Positions 50,307 to 60,569 are shown, counted from the first letter of the stretch. The stretch is 64,000 bases of DNA from Cohnella fermenti (GCF_004801405.1 NZ_SSOB01000007.1:1-64000), one strand, 5' to 3'. Made by a program: numbers and translations. Notes: generated by a model from the letters alone, not told the origin.

Positions 50307-51455
50307 GTGAAAGCCCTATTGATTGATGATGAACCACTAGCATTAATCAAGCTCCAAAAAACGTTTGAAAGCGAAATAAGCGATTTGGAGATTGCGGCCG
50401 CCTACTCGGATCCGGAAGAAGCCGTTGCTGGCGTACTGGAGCACCGTCCCGACGTGGTGTTCCTGGACATATGCATGCCCGGGGTTGACGGTTTAAAGCT
50501 TGGCAGGCGCATACAGGCAGTCGTTCCGGGGATTGAGATTGTCTTTGTGACCGGTTACGACCAATATGCTGTTCGTGCCTTCGAGCTTTATGCCTTGGAT
50601 TATATTATGAAACCGGTAGTAAGGAAGCGATTGCGTCAAACCGTCGAACGGATCAAAGAGAAGCTGAGCATGAAGGGCCCGATAAAGCCATCGGATGTGA
50701 ATTCGCCTGTGGTTTGCTGCTTCAATCGCATCCAGTTTAAGCTTCCCGGCATGGAGCCGCAGACCGTTAAATGGCGGACGAGCAAAGCGCAGGAATTGTT
50801 TGTTTATTTGCTTCATCATCGGGGACATATGGTTGCCCGCAGCGTTCTGCTTGAATTGTTATGGCCGGATATTGAGGAGGCCAAGGCAGCACAACACCTC
50901 TATACGGCTGTTTATTATATTCGTCAAACCTTAAGAACGCATAATATGGACGCGATTTCCATCCGCATCGGAGATTTAGAGGCTGGATACCAGCTTGAGA
51001 CCGGAGAAGCGCGCGTAGATGCGGAGATGTGGGAAGACGCTATTAAGCAATTGGGCGTCATGGATGCGAGCACGGTCGATGACTATGAGCGCATACTCGA
51101 TAGGTACACGGGCGACTACCTTGGGCGTTACAGGTACCTGTGGGCGGAGCACGAACGGGAACGTCTTCGATTGCTATGGCTTTACACGATGAGACAACTT
51201 AGCGAGTTTTACGAAAAGCATGGTTTACCGGACAAGGCTATCCGAGTTAACCTGCATATTCAGCGGATATGTGCGGACGAGGAAGAATGCTACTTCTCGT
51301 TGATGAAGCTCTATCAGGCGACCGGCAATCAAGTCGGAATAGAAGAACAATATTTGCTCCTAAGGGAGAAAATAGAACGAGAGTTGGAGCTGCCGATCAG
51401 CGCCAGCATCACTCAGTGGTATGAACAATGGAAGGCTGCTCATAGGGTGGACTGA
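50307..51455 (+). CDS. SARP-type response regulator (receiver plus BTAD)
   Basis: Regulator of 382 aa combining a receiver domain (1-120; D-D-E at 7-9, phospho-acceptor in V-V-F-L-D-I-C-M-P, Lys in I-M-K-P-V) with an OmpR-like winged helix (about 150-235, with Q-E-L-F-V-Y-L-L-H-H-R-G and L-L-E-L-L-W-P-D-I) and a bacterial transcriptional activation domain (about 240-380) as in SARP/AfsR proteins. Start is GTG with AAGGAGGA. It is followed after 172 bases by the large S-layer protein gene. The hybrid kinase at 57231, convergent beyond that gene, is a plausible partner. Confidence 0.9.
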   Translation: MKALLIDDEPLALIKLQKTFESEISDLEIAAAYSDPEEAVAGVLEHRPDVVFLDICMPGVDGLKLGRRIQAVVPGIEIVFVTGYDQYAVRAFELYALDYIMKPVVRKRLRQTVERIKEKLSMKGPIKPSDVNSPVVCCFNRIQFKLPGMEPQTVKWRTSKAQELFVYLLHHRGHMVARSVLLELLWPDIEEAKAAQHLYTAVYYIRQTLRTHNMDAISIRIGDLEAGYQLETGEARVDAEMWEDAIKQLGVMDASTVDDYERILDRYTGDYLGRYRYLWAEHERERLRLLWLYTMRQLSEFYEKHGLPDKAIRVNLHIQRICADEEECYFSLMKLYQATGNQVGIEEQYLLLREKIERELELPISASITQWYEQWKAAHRVD

Positions 51456-51627
51456 AGCATATCAGTCTTTCCCTCGTGAGCGGCCTTTTTTGTCGTTAAG
51501 GAGTTGCCGAGGTTTTGTTGAGGCCGGGGTGATAGACTATAGAAAATATGTAGGAAAGTGGAGAATTCCGTCACTTCAAGCGACTGGATTTCCCCAGACT
51601 AATAATAAGCAAAGAGGAGATGCAGTA

Positions 51628-54600
51628 ATGAAGATTGCCGGAAAGGACAAGGCAAGTTGGAAAAAGCCGCTTAAGCTGGCGTTAGCCGCTACTTTGGCGG
51701 CAGGCTTATGGCCTGCGACTCTAGCTCCTCAGACGGCCGAAGCCGCGACGGCTCCTGTGGGGCCGGGGGGAGTAGCTGGGGTGGAATTGTGGTTGCGTCC
51801 AGACGCAGGCATTGCCGTTACAAGCGGCGGAAAGGTTGCCTTATGGCAGGATCAAAGCGCTCAAGCAAATAATGCCAAACAAGATAACGCATCTTTACAG
51901 CCGACCTATCGAGATGATGTTGCGAACAATGTTAATTTCAATCCAGTTATAGATTTCAACCAATCGAATACGAATTATCTTGAATTGGATGTAGCCAAGC
52001 TTCCGGCTGGCAAAGATCCGCGCACCATCGTTACCGTAGCAGAAACTCGCGTAACCGCTGGGAATCACTACATCATCTCGTGGGGAACAGGTCTGGCGTT
52101 ACAGATGATGGGAATGTTGCAGATTGATACAACGGGATCTTTGACCGGCTATACAAACCATTTTCAAAGCGGCGCAGGCTTCTGGCAAGTTGGTGTTCCG
52201 AATGAGCTGTTTGGAACTTATGACGGTATAACGGGTGCCTTATACAGCAAGATGGAACAAATAGCAGAGGCGCCCAGGAGTTGGAATACAATCCGTACGG
52301 GCGCTACGGTGGGTTCCATGCTCGGCTCATACGAATTTTGGGAAGGTACGATCGGCGATTTGATCGTTTATGACCGAGTTCTTAGTGATGTTGAACGGCA
52401 GCGGATCAGTTCCTACCTGTCGCTTAAATACGGCTATACGATCGATAGCAACGATTATTTGGATTCAACCGGAGATAAGGTGTGGGATTCGGTTACGAAT
52501 GCCACTTATCACCATAACATCGGCGGTATTGCCCGCGATGACGCGAGTGCCCTGAATCAAAAGCAAAGCAACAGTACGAATTCAGGCAACCAAGTCATTA
52601 TCGGGTTAGGCGGCATTGAGGAGAAAAACTCGGACAATACAGCGCAATTCTTAAGCGATAAGCAGTACTTGGTTTGGGGAGATAATAACCAACCGTTTGC
52701 TTACACGGTTCCGATTGGCGACAGAGCCCGTACGCAACGCGTCTGGAAAATTCAAAATACAGGGAATGTCGGGCTGGTAGAGTTCGCCATTCCGAGATCG
52801 GCACTGCCGGAGAAAGGGGCATTGCTTGTCGGCAATGCTGATTTTAGCACGGCTACTGAGCATCCGTTAACATTAAAAACGATTAACGGTCAACCGTACT
52901 ATACAACCCAGCTTACGTTCACCGACGGTCAATACTTTACGTTAGTAACGACTAAACCCGAGTTGGAAACGGTGAGCTTGACTCAAACCCTATCGGGCGG
53001 CAATACGGAGAACAAGATTACGCTCGATTTCGATCAGAGCATCAAGCTTTCTTCCTTAGACGGATTCACCATCACGGTGGACGATATTCCGGTTTCCGTA
53101 ACAGATTATACGGCAACGGGCAATCAGCTTGTGCTGACCTTGCCTCAAGGGACGATCGTAACAGGCTCTTCTAAGGTTGTTGTCAATTATGATCAAGCAG
53201 ATGGCAATTTGGCCGCCGCAACAACCAATCTAGCGGTTAGCAGTTTCAGCTTGCAAGCAATCGACCCATTCGCGGCGGCATTAACGATTGACGAGCCAAG
53301 CGGAACGACGTCTACGCAAAGCAATCCCGCCATCAAAGGCAAGGCGGAAGCCGGCTCGACCGTGAGTGTGGCTATTAAAGGCAAGGATGGCAATCCGGTG
53401 GCAGGCGCGGGAGGCGCGGCAACCGTTGACGCCCAAGGCAACTGGACCTTTACGCCGGGTGTTGATCTGGCTAGCGGCGAGTACACGATTGAAGTGACGG
53501 CCGAGAAGGATAACCAAATCGCCTCCAAAGTAAAAGAACTAACGGTTATCGATAAATCCGGGCTTCAAGCGAGTGTGACGGAAGCGAGCGGATTGCTCGA
53601 AGAGGACTACACGCCGGACAGCTGGACAGCTCTGCAGAACGCGCTGGAGGCAGCGCAAGCTGTATTGGAGAACGAGGACGCAACACAGGACGAAAGCGAT
53701 GGCGCGCAAGACGCATTGCGTGCGGCGGTAGAAGGCCTTGAGGCCATCTCGCCTAATCTCGTCAGCGTCGCATTGAGCGGAAATGAACTGACATTGGCGT
53801 TCGATCTGCGGGTAAGCGCGGACGATGTTGAGGGTCTGACAATTACGGTTGACGGTCAGGAGGTAGAGCTATCGACGGATAACGTCGCTCTTGATCCAGC
53901 CGATCCTAAGAAAGTGATCGTGACGCTTCCGGGAAGCCCGAACGGCAGTGCGGTACTGGTGTCGTATGATTCCGAGAATGGCGGCTTGCTGGGAAGAAAC
54001 GGCGCACCGGTCGAATCCTTCGGCCCCAAGGAAGTATTCGATCCGTTCGTCGAGGCTCTAAGTATCGATCAGCCTGCCGACTTGATAGCATCAGTGGCAA
54101 GGCCGACGATTGCCGGCGAGGCTGAGGCCGGCTCGACGGTGACAATTGTCATTAAGGATAGCGAAGGCACTCCGATCCTGAACGCGGGAGGCACGGCAAC
54201 TGTCGACGATGAGGGCAACTGGACGTTCACGTCTTCCGTTGATCTGCCTGTCGGCGAGTATACAATTGAAGCGATGGCTACTAATAATGGCCATACGGCT
54301 ACCAAAACAAAGGACCTAACGGTTGTCGACAAGTCCGGGCTTCAAGCGAGTGTGACGGAAGCGAGCGGATTGCTCGAAGAGGACTACGCGCCGGATAGCT
54401 GGACCGCTCTGCAGAACGCGCTGAGGGCAGCGCAAGACGTATGGGAGAACAAGGACGCAACGCAGGACGAAATCGACGCCGCGCGGGACGCAGTGCGTGC
54501 GGCGATTGAAGACCTTGAGGCCATCTCGCCAAATCTTGTCAGTGTCGCATTAAGCGGCAATGAATTGACATTGACGTTCGATCTGCAGGTAAGCGTGGAC

Positions 54601-57171
54601 GATGTTGAGGGTCTGACGATTACGGTGGATGGCGAGTCTGTACCGTTATCGTCTGATAATGTTGCCATTGATCCAGCCGATCCCAAGAAAGTGATCGTGA
54701 CGCTGCCGGAAGGCCCGAACGGCAGTGCGGTGCTGGTGTCGTATGATTCCGAGAATGGCGGCTTGCAAGGAAGAAACGGCGCACCGGTCGAGTCCTTCGA
54801 AGGAGTAGAAGCGATCGATCCGTTCGTCGAGGCTCTTATCATCGAACAACCGGTTGGCTCGATCGCAGCGGTGTCCAATCCGACGATTGCCGGTAAGGCA
54901 GCAGCGGGCTCGACGGTGACAGTGGTTATTAAAGCCGGCGAAAGCACGATCGAATCGGCAGAAGTCACGGTAGACGCTGGCGGCAACTGGACATTTACGC
55001 CTTCTGATCTGGTCGATGGCGAATACACCATTGAAGTGACTGCCGATAAAGACGGCTTAACCGCCTCCAAAACAAAGGATCTAACGATTGTCGATAAGTC
55101 CGGGCTTCAAGCGAGTTTGACGGAAGCGAGCGGTTTGCTCGAAGAGGACTACACGGCGGACAGCTGGACAGCTCTGCAGAACGCGCTGGAGGCAGCGCAA
55201 GATGTATGGGAGAACGAGGACGCAACGCAGGACGAAATCGATGACGCGCAAGACGCAGTGCGTGCGGCAGTAGAAGGCCTCGAGGCCAACTCGCCAAATC
55301 TTGTCAGCGTCGCATTGAGCGGCAATGAATTGACGTTGACGTTCGATCTGAGGGTAAGTGCGGACGACATCGAAGGTCTGACAGTTACGGTGGATGGCGA
55401 GTCTGTAACGCTATCGCCTGATAATGTTGCCGTTGATTCAGCCGATCCTAAGAAATTGATCGTGACGCTGCCGGAAAGCCCGAATGGCAGCGAAGTGCTG
55501 GTATCTTATGAGCCTGTCGATTCTGCGAGCGGCGGCTTGCAAGGATTGAACGGTGCGCCGGTCAATTCCTTCGGCCCCGAAGAAGCGGTCGATCCGTTCA
55601 TTGAGGCTTTTGTCATCACACGACCGACTGGCTCGAGCACAACGGATTCCAAGCCTACGATTGCTGGTAAAGTAACGGCTGGCTCGACCGTGACTATCGT
55701 CATTAAAGACAAAGACGGAAGTCCGCTCACGGATGTGGGAGTCGAGGCAACTGTAGATGCTGAGGGCAACTGGACGTTCACGCCTTCCATCGCTCTCTTA
55801 ATCGGCAATTACACCATTGAAGCGATAGCTGTCAACGGTGACAGAACGCACACGATCAGCAAAGAGCTCAGTGTCAATAGTCCTGGCGGATGGGTATCGA
55901 CCGAGCCGAAGAAGTCTGGAATCGAGACTTCCGTGAACGGCGCGGACGACGACTTTGCTACTGGAACGACATCGACGACGGGAGACCTTGCGGCAACGTC
56001 GGTCCAAGTCGATAACGACAAGCTGAACGAGAGGTTGTCCGAAGGAAGCGGGCAGAAGCTGGCGATCCGTTCCGCAGAGGATGGAGATCTGAAGGTGGAC
56101 GGGCTGACCGCAGCCGATGTCAAGCTCATCTCCGACAAGAGCGCGAGCTTGCACATCGAGAACCTGCTTGCGATTTATCCGCTTCCGAGCGGCAAGCTGA
56201 ACTTGAACGGGGTATCCGGTCAACTGGGCAATGCAGCTCTCGCCGACATTGCGGTTCATATCGACATCTCGCGTTCCTCGGACACGCTGATCAACAATGC
56301 GAAGAGCAAAGCGGCAGCGGAAGGCTACGAGCTGCTCGTGACGCCGGTTGATCTCAACTTGACCTTCTCTAACGGCGGCCGAACAATCGGATCGGAGCAA
56401 CTGAACGGCTTCGCTCCGAAGTATATCGCTCTGCCGGATGGCATCGATCCAAGCCGCATTACGACGGGCGTCATCGTCAATCCGGACGGCGGCGTGTTCC
56501 ACGTGCCGACGGTCGTGACGAAGATCAATAACCGCTACTATGCGATGATCAACGATCTGCGCAGCAGCGGCACCTACTCGGTCATCTGGAATCCGCAGGA
56601 CTTCGATGATGTGAAGAACCATTGGGGCCAAGCGGACGTTAACAACATCGCGGCAAGGCTTGATCTGAAGGGAACGGGGAACAACACGTTCTCGCCGAAC
56701 CGCAATGTGACGCGCTCCGAGTTCGCGGAGATCGTCGTCGCTGGTCTGGGCCTGATGCGTCAGAACGCGCCGGATAACCAGTTCCCCGACGTATCGGATG
56801 CAGCTTGGTATCGCAACGCCGTTGCGATCGCCAGCGAATTTGGTATCGTGCGCGGCTTCGATAACGGCAACTTCTACGGTAATAATCAGATTACGAGAGA
56901 GCAGGGCTTCGCGATGATTGCGCGGGCGCTGACGCTGATTAACCCGCAATCGCAACTGAGCGAGTCTCAGGCGAATGAGCTGCTGGCGAAGTATGAGGAT
57001 GCGGCAAGCGTATCGGCATGGGCAAGGGCAGATGTCGCTCAACTGATCTCGGCAGGTATTGTCAATGGCACGAGCGGCGACACGCTCAATCCGAAGACTA
57101 ACATGACGCGTGCCGAAGTAACGGCATTGATCGCAAGATTGCTCCAAACGAATAGCCTGATCGACAAGTAA
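51628..57171 (+). CDS. large SLH-anchored surface protein with repeated Ig-like modules
   Basis: Cell-surface protein of 1847 aa. Signal peptide to about residue 38 (cut after A-E-A). A LamG-like domain (about 45-270; G-V-E-L-W-L-R-P-D-A-G) and a DUF8202-like domain (about 275-445) follow. Then come repeated modules (about 540-1415): Ig-like units (N-W-T-F-T, Y-T-I-E-V-T-A), FIVAR-like helical units (G-L-L-E-E-D-Y, W-T-A-L-Q-N-A-L) and SwmB-like units (V-A-L-S-G-N-E-L-T-L). A unique region leads to three SLH domains at the C-terminus (about 1655-1845; W-G-Q-A-D-V-N-N-I, F-P-D-V-S-D-A-A-W-Y, A-W-A-R-A-D-V), which bind the pyruvylated cell-wall polymer. AAAGAGGAG precedes ATG 51628. Adhesion or matrix role likely. 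Confidence 0.9.
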   Translation: MKIAGKDKASWKKPLKLALAATLAAGLWPATLAPQTAEAATAPVGPGGVAGVELWLRPDAGIAVTSGGKVALWQDQSAQANNAKQDNASLQPTYRDDVANNVNFNPVIDFNQSNTNYLELDVAKLPAGKDPRTIVTVAETRVTAGNHYIISWGTGLALQMMGMLQIDTTGSLTGYTNHFQSGAGFWQVGVPNELFGTYDGITGALYSKMEQIAEAPRSWNTIRTGATVGSMLGSYEFWEGTIGDLIVYDRVLSDVERQRISSYLSLKYGYTIDSNDYLDSTGDKVWDSVTNATYHHNIGGIARDDASALNQKQSNSTNSGNQVIIGLGGIEEKNSDNTAQFLSDKQYLVWGDNNQPFAYTVPIGDRARTQRVWKIQNTGNVGLVEFAIPRSALPEKGALLVGNADFSTATEHPLTLKTINGQPYYTTQLTFTDGQYFTLVTTKPELETVSLTQTLSGGNTENKITLDFDQSIKLSSLDGFTITVDDIPVSVTDYTATGNQLVLTLPQGTIVTGSSKVVVNYDQADGNLAAATTNLAVSSFSLQAIDPFAAALTIDEPSGTTSTQSNPAIKGKAEAGSTVSVAIKGKDGNPVAGAGGAATVDAQGNWTFTPGVDLASGEYTIEVTAEKDNQIASKVKELTVIDKSGLQASVTEASGLLEEDYTPDSWTALQNALEAAQAVLENEDATQDESDGAQDALRAAVEGLEAISPNLVSVALSGNELTLAFDLRVSADDVEGLTITVDGQEVELSTDNVALDPADPKKVIVTLPGSPNGSAVLVSYDSENGGLLGRNGAPVESFGPKEVFDPFVEALSIDQPADLIASVARPTIAGEAEAGSTVTIVIKDSEGTPILNAGGTATVDDEGNWTFTSSVDLPVGEYTIEAMATNNGHTATKTKDLTVVDKSGLQASVTEASGLLEEDYAPDSWTALQNALRAAQDVWENKDATQDEIDAARDAVRAAIEDLEAISPNLVSVALSGNELTLTFDLQVSVDDVEGLTITVDGESVPLSSDNVAIDPADPKKVIVTLPEGPNGSAVLVSYDSENGGLQGRNGAPVESFEGVEAIDPFVEALIIEQPVGSIAAVSNPTIAGKAAAGSTVTVVIKAGESTIESAEVTVDAGGNWTFTPSDLVDGEYTIEVTADKDGLTASKTKDLTIVDKSGLQASLTEASGLLEEDYTADSWTALQNALEAAQDVWENEDATQDEIDDAQDAVRAAVEGLEANSPNLVSVALSGNELTLTFDLRVSADDIEGLTVTVDGESVTLSPDNVAVDSADPKKLIVTLPESPNGSEVLVSYEPVDSASGGLQGLNGAPVNSFGPEEAVDPFIEAFVITRPTGSSTTDSKPTIAGKVTAGSTVTIVIKDKDGSPLTDVGVEATVDAEGNWTFTPSIALLIGNYTIEAIAVNGDRTHTISKELSVNSPGGWVSTEPKKSGIETSVNGADDDFATGTTSTTGDLAATSVQVDNDKLNERLSEGSGQKLAIRSAEDGDLKVDGLTAADVKLISDKSASLHIENLLAIYPLPSGKLNLNGVSGQLGNAALADIAVHIDISRSSDTLINNAKSKAAAEGYELLVTPVDLNLTFSNGGRTIGSEQLNGFAPKYIALPDGIDPSRITTGVIVNPDGGVFHVPTVVTKINNRYYAMINDLRSSGTYSVIWNPQDFDDVKNHWGQADVNNIAARLDLKGTGNNTFSPNRNVTRSEFAEIVVAGLGLMRQNAPDNQFPDVSDAAWYRNAVAIASEFGIVRGFDNGNFYGNNQITREQGFAMIARALTLINPQSQLSESQANELLAKYEDAASVSAWARADVAQLISAGIVNGTSGDTLNPKTNMTRAEVTALIARLLQTNSLIDK

Positions 57172-57187
57172 AGGTATCTCTTAACAG

Positions 57188-57227
57188 AACAACCATGGTC
57201 GACTTAATTCAGTTGACCATGGTTGTT
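57188..57227. terminator. bidirectional terminator
   Basis: AACAACCATGGTC / GACCATGGTTGTT (57188-57200 / 57215-57227), 13-bp perfect stem with T-rich flank, between the convergent surface-protein and hybrid-kinase genes. Confidence 0.85.
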
Positions 57228-57230
57228 TGT

Positions 57231-60200
57231 TTAACGCGGCTTCAATACCTGGAACGACACGGTCGTTCCTTCGTTAAGTTTGCTCTCTATTCTCAGTCCA
57301 TGTCCATATAACTGCTCCAGCCGCCGGTTGGTATTGAGCAGCCCGATCCCGCGCCGTCTCTTGGCGGAGCCGGGAGCAAAGAGGTGCCGGATGGCTGCTT
57401 CGTCCATGCCTACGCCATCGTCCTCGATAGCAACCTCCGCCCGATCCTCATATTCGGCAATCCGGATTCGTATGGTGCCTCCGCACGCTCGTTGCATAAT
57501 TCCGTGCCGGACGGCATTCTCAACCAGCGGTTGAATGGATAAAGGCGGAACAAGCATCTCGAAGGAGGCTTCTACGTCCCACTGCACTTGGAGACGTTCT
57601 TCAAACCGTTCCTTCTCAATCGACAAATAAGCTTCGACCAGTTCCAGTTCATCGCTTAAAGGAACAAGCTTGTCCGAGTTCTTAAAGTCGAAGCTGGCGT
57701 GCAGATAGATGCTGAATGCATCCGCAAGCTGGTGCATACGCTCTGTATCGATCTCGCCAAGCGCGACGATGGAGTTGAGCGTGTTGAACAGAAAGTGCGG
57801 CTTGATCTGCGCTTGCAGCCATGCTGCCTCCATGTGCACCCGATCGCGAACAGCCAGCGTCAGATCGGTAAGCGCACGAATTCTCGACTTTAGCTCCAGC
57901 GTGTTCATCGGCTTAATAATATAGTCGTTGGCCCCCGCGAGGAAGCCGGAACGAATATCCTCCGGCTGACTGCGAGCGGTCAGCAGCAGCACGGGAAGCT
58001 CGGCAATCGAGAAGCGCTGGCGAACCCGCCGGGTCAACTCGTAGCCGGACATGCCGGGCATCATGACGTCGATGATCATCATATCCCACTTGATCTTATC
58101 CAGCATCGCAATCGCGTCGTTTCCATGGATAGCCGTGCCGATGGTATAGGGCTCTGAAGCCAGTGCATGAGTCAACACCCGCAGGTTGACCGGGTCGTCG
58201 TCCACCGCCAAGATGCGAATTCTGTCGATGGCATGAGCCGGAGACTCGCTGACAGTCGGCCATTCGGTCATTGCGGCTGCGACCTCGGTCGCGGCGGCGG
58301 CTGTCTCCGCTGAGTGCTCGGGCAGCGAGGCGGCAACCGGCAGCGTGAAGCTGAAGGTCGATCCGCGATCAAGAGCGGATTCGGCACTTATGGTGCCGCC
58401 CTGCAGCTCGATGAGCTGCTTGCAGATGCTTAGCCCAAGCCCGATGCCGCCTAACGAGTCGGCGCTGGAATCGGCTTGCTCATAGGGGAGAAAGATTCTC
58501 TGCATCGTCTCCTTATCCATTCCGATCCCCGTATCGGAGACGGTTATGCACGCGTATCCATTCCGGACGGCGGCGCGAACTTCGATATGGCCGCGCATCG
58601 TGAACTTGACCGCATTATGCAGAAGGTTAAATAAAATTTGGGTCAGCCGGTTCTCGTCCGCCTGCACCGGAGGGAACCCATCCGGAATTGCGTTGACGAT
58701 TCGAATCGGCTTGCCGTCCGCCATGAAGCGCAGCATGTCGATGACGCCGGAAGCCACCGCCTGTACGCGGACGGGGGCGGATTGAATGTGAACGGAATTG
58801 CCCCGGAGTCGGTTGATGTCGAGCAGATCGTTAAGCATATACGACATTCTGCGGCCAACGGCAATAAGCAATTGCAAGCTGTCCGCATGTCTGCTCTCCC
58901 TCCGTCCGGATTCATCGTCAAGCACCGCTTGGGCAATGTTAAGCATGCCGTGGAGCGGATTGCGAAGCTCGTGGGACGTATGGGCAAGGAATTCGTCCTT
59001 CTGCTTGTCGGCCTTCTGCAGCTTCTCGGTGAGGAACCTCAGCGCCGTTGTGGAATTGACATGGTGTTTGATCCAATAGGCGGCTATGGCCAGCACGGCA
59101 AATATGAGGTCCAACGGATAATAGCCGATTTGGGGAAAATAGAAGGTGCTGACGAGCCCCCACAACGTGTTGATGGAGATCGTTATTCCTCCGATAAGCA
59201 GGTACATCGCATTCCGGTTGCCTTGCTTGGCTGAGCGGAATGCAAGGGTTGGAACGGCCGCCACCGTGAACAGGAACAAAGGAATGCTGAAATAACCCAT
59301 TTTCAACAAAGGCTGCAGAGGCAGAAGCAAGGCAATTCCGGCATAGAGCAAGCAGATGCCATTAAACCAGCGGTAACGGCCGTATGCTGTGCGTTTCGCC
59401 GTAAGCAACATCGCATTCCTGACCAAAAAATAGTTGGTGCCCAGATAGGATAAGTGGAACAGCCGAACGTACCACTCATAGTTGATCGGCAGCAAGGTCG
59501 TCAGCAGACGCTCGTCGTCGATGAGAATCGAGACAATGACGCTGACGATCAACAGAACGAAGTTCATTAGTCCGGGCGCCCGGCCGCCAATGAACAGGAA
59601 CTGGCAAGCATAGACGGCGTGCAGCAAGAGGATGACGCACACCATGACCTCCATGCCGCGGGACAACCATACTTTCTTTTCAATCGCCTGTTGAGTGCCG
59701 ATCAGGACGGGAGAGATGAGGCCTCCACGGGAATAGTCATCGTAATTGGCGACTTGAATGACGACTTCTATCGTATCGCCCTCGGGATAGAAATTGGCGT
59801 AATAGGGCACTTTGCGCGCGGTGAAGGAACCGGCGTCCTTCCCGGGGGTTCCGGAATGAGCCAGCAGCTTGCCATCGACATACAGCTCGGAGGCGGTGGG
59901 AATGGGCGGTACCCGAATGCCGAGCAACGGCTTCTCGCCTGAAGGAACATGGATAAGAAGCCGGTAAGAACCGTAACCGATCGGCGAATGGCGTGCCGGG
60001 TCCAGCGTCTGTCCCCAGTTGTCGGGCACCTTAATAGGCTCGGGCTGCGAAGCGGCGGAGGACTGTCCGTAATCGCTCCTATAGAAGGAATGCGGGTAGA
60101 ACTCCCACTCGCCGTTTAATGGAATCGCCCGGTCCGACGAATAGTCCCAACTCGCGAGATCCATCGTGCCCTGGGCGGCATCGGGATAGGACGGGGCGGA

Positions 60201-60284
60201 TTCCAAGGTGATCCAGACGAGACGGATGCCCGTTATAATCAGCAGATAGATGCCGATGATGAGGAAGATTCGCTTTGTTCTCAT
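57231..60284 (-). CDS. hybrid sensor histidine kinase with two kinase modules
   Basis: Membrane protein of 1017 aa. A 7TMR-DISM-type input: first helix, an extracellular carbohydrate-binding-like domain (about 40-215, W-E-F-Y-P, Y-R-L-L-I-H-V) and seven more membrane helices to about 410. Then HisKA with S-H-E-L-R-N-P-L-H (about 440), HATPase with D-T-G-I-G-M and G-G-I-G-L-G-L-S-I, a receiver domain with D-V-M-M-P (about 740), and a second, LytS-like kinase: Q-I-K-P-H-F-L-F-N-T-L-N plus HATPase with D-D-G-V-G-M and G-I-G-L-L-N-T-N. Two full kinase modules around one receiver is a rich architecture and may feed the SARP-type regulator at 50307. Confidence 0.9.
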   Translation of the reverse strand: MRTKRIFLIIGIYLLIITGIRLVWITLESAPSYPDAAQGTMDLASWDYSSDRAIPLNGEWEFYPHSFYRSDYGQSSAASQPEPIKVPDNWGQTLDPARHSPIGYGSYRLLIHVPSGEKPLLGIRVPPIPTASELYVDGKLLAHSGTPGKDAGSFTARKVPYYANFYPEGDTIEVVIQVANYDDYSRGGLISPVLIGTQQAIEKKVWLSRGMEVMVCVILLLHAVYACQFLFIGGRAPGLMNFVLLIVSVIVSILIDDERLLTTLLPINYEWYVRLFHLSYLGTNYFLVRNAMLLTAKRTAYGRYRWFNGICLLYAGIALLLPLQPLLKMGYFSIPLFLFTVAAVPTLAFRSAKQGNRNAMYLLIGGITISINTLWGLVSTFYFPQIGYYPLDLIFAVLAIAAYWIKHHVNSTTALRFLTEKLQKADKQKDEFLAHTSHELRNPLHGMLNIAQAVLDDESGRRESRHADSLQLLIAVGRRMSYMLNDLLDINRLRGNSVHIQSAPVRVQAVASGVIDMLRFMADGKPIRIVNAIPDGFPPVQADENRLTQILFNLLHNAVKFTMRGHIEVRAAVRNGYACITVSDTGIGMDKETMQRIFLPYEQADSSADSLGGIGLGLSICKQLIELQGGTISAESALDRGSTFSFTLPVAASLPEHSAETAAAATEVAAAMTEWPTVSESPAHAIDRIRILAVDDDPVNLRVLTHALASEPYTIGTAIHGNDAIAMLDKIKWDMMIIDVMMPGMSGYELTRRVRQRFSIAELPVLLLTARSQPEDIRSGFLAGANDYIIKPMNTLELKSRIRALTDLTLAVRDRVHMEAAWLQAQIKPHFLFNTLNSIVALGEIDTERMHQLADAFSIYLHASFDFKNSDKLVPLSDELELVEAYLSIEKERFEERLQVQWDVEASFEMLVPPLSIQPLVENAVRHGIMQRACGGTIRIRIAEYEDRAEVAIEDDGVGMDEAAIRHLFAPGSAKRRRGIGLLNTNRRLEQLYGHGLRIESKLNEGTTVSFQVLKPR

Positions 60285-60498
60285 AAAGATCTAAAATTCG
60301 ACAATAAATGAAAATATCCTGCGAACCATATATATTCCTGTGGTCAGGAAGGTTTGGGAGTAATATACAGCTGGCGACTTCTCTCCTTCAAGGCTTGCCG
60401 TACCTCCTCCGGCGGCTTGCCGGCTCTTCATATCTTCGCCCAGGAACAGCAGCCAATTGGCGATCACGATTAATTCGCCGGGCCATCCGGTCCGTGTC
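60285..60498. other. divergent intergenic region
   Basis: Between the kinase start at 60284 and the leuA promoter. It holds the leftward promoter of the kinase, which I could not fix; a leftward open frame of 78 codons (60291-60527) lacks coding character. Confidence 0.4.
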
Positions 60499-60527
60499 TT
60501 GACATCGGGCCGCGAGTGGTATACCAT
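60499..60527 (+). promoter_or_regulatory. predicted leuA promoter
   Basis: TTGACA (60499-60504) with TACCAT (60522-60527) at 17 bases, or TATACC (60520-60525) at 15 bases, about 50 bases before the T-box leader stems. Confidence 0.55.
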
Positions 60528-60569
60528 TTCTTTAATAATCGAACACGTTGAAGAGGACCAGTACGATCG

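Noticed and set aside
53250-55860. Regular repeats considered as a CRISPR array or satellite DNA
   Set aside because: The period is about 770 bp and the repeats are in frame inside one open protein; no short repeat-spacer pattern exists.
55798-57147. 449-codon leftward frame opposite the SLH region
   Set aside because: The rightward frame contains three SLH domains; the opposite frame is an antisense shadow.
60291-60527. 78-codon leftward frame before the hybrid kinase gene
   Set aside because: No family, no ribosome binding site at its start, and it covers the leuA promoter; more likely 5' UTR.
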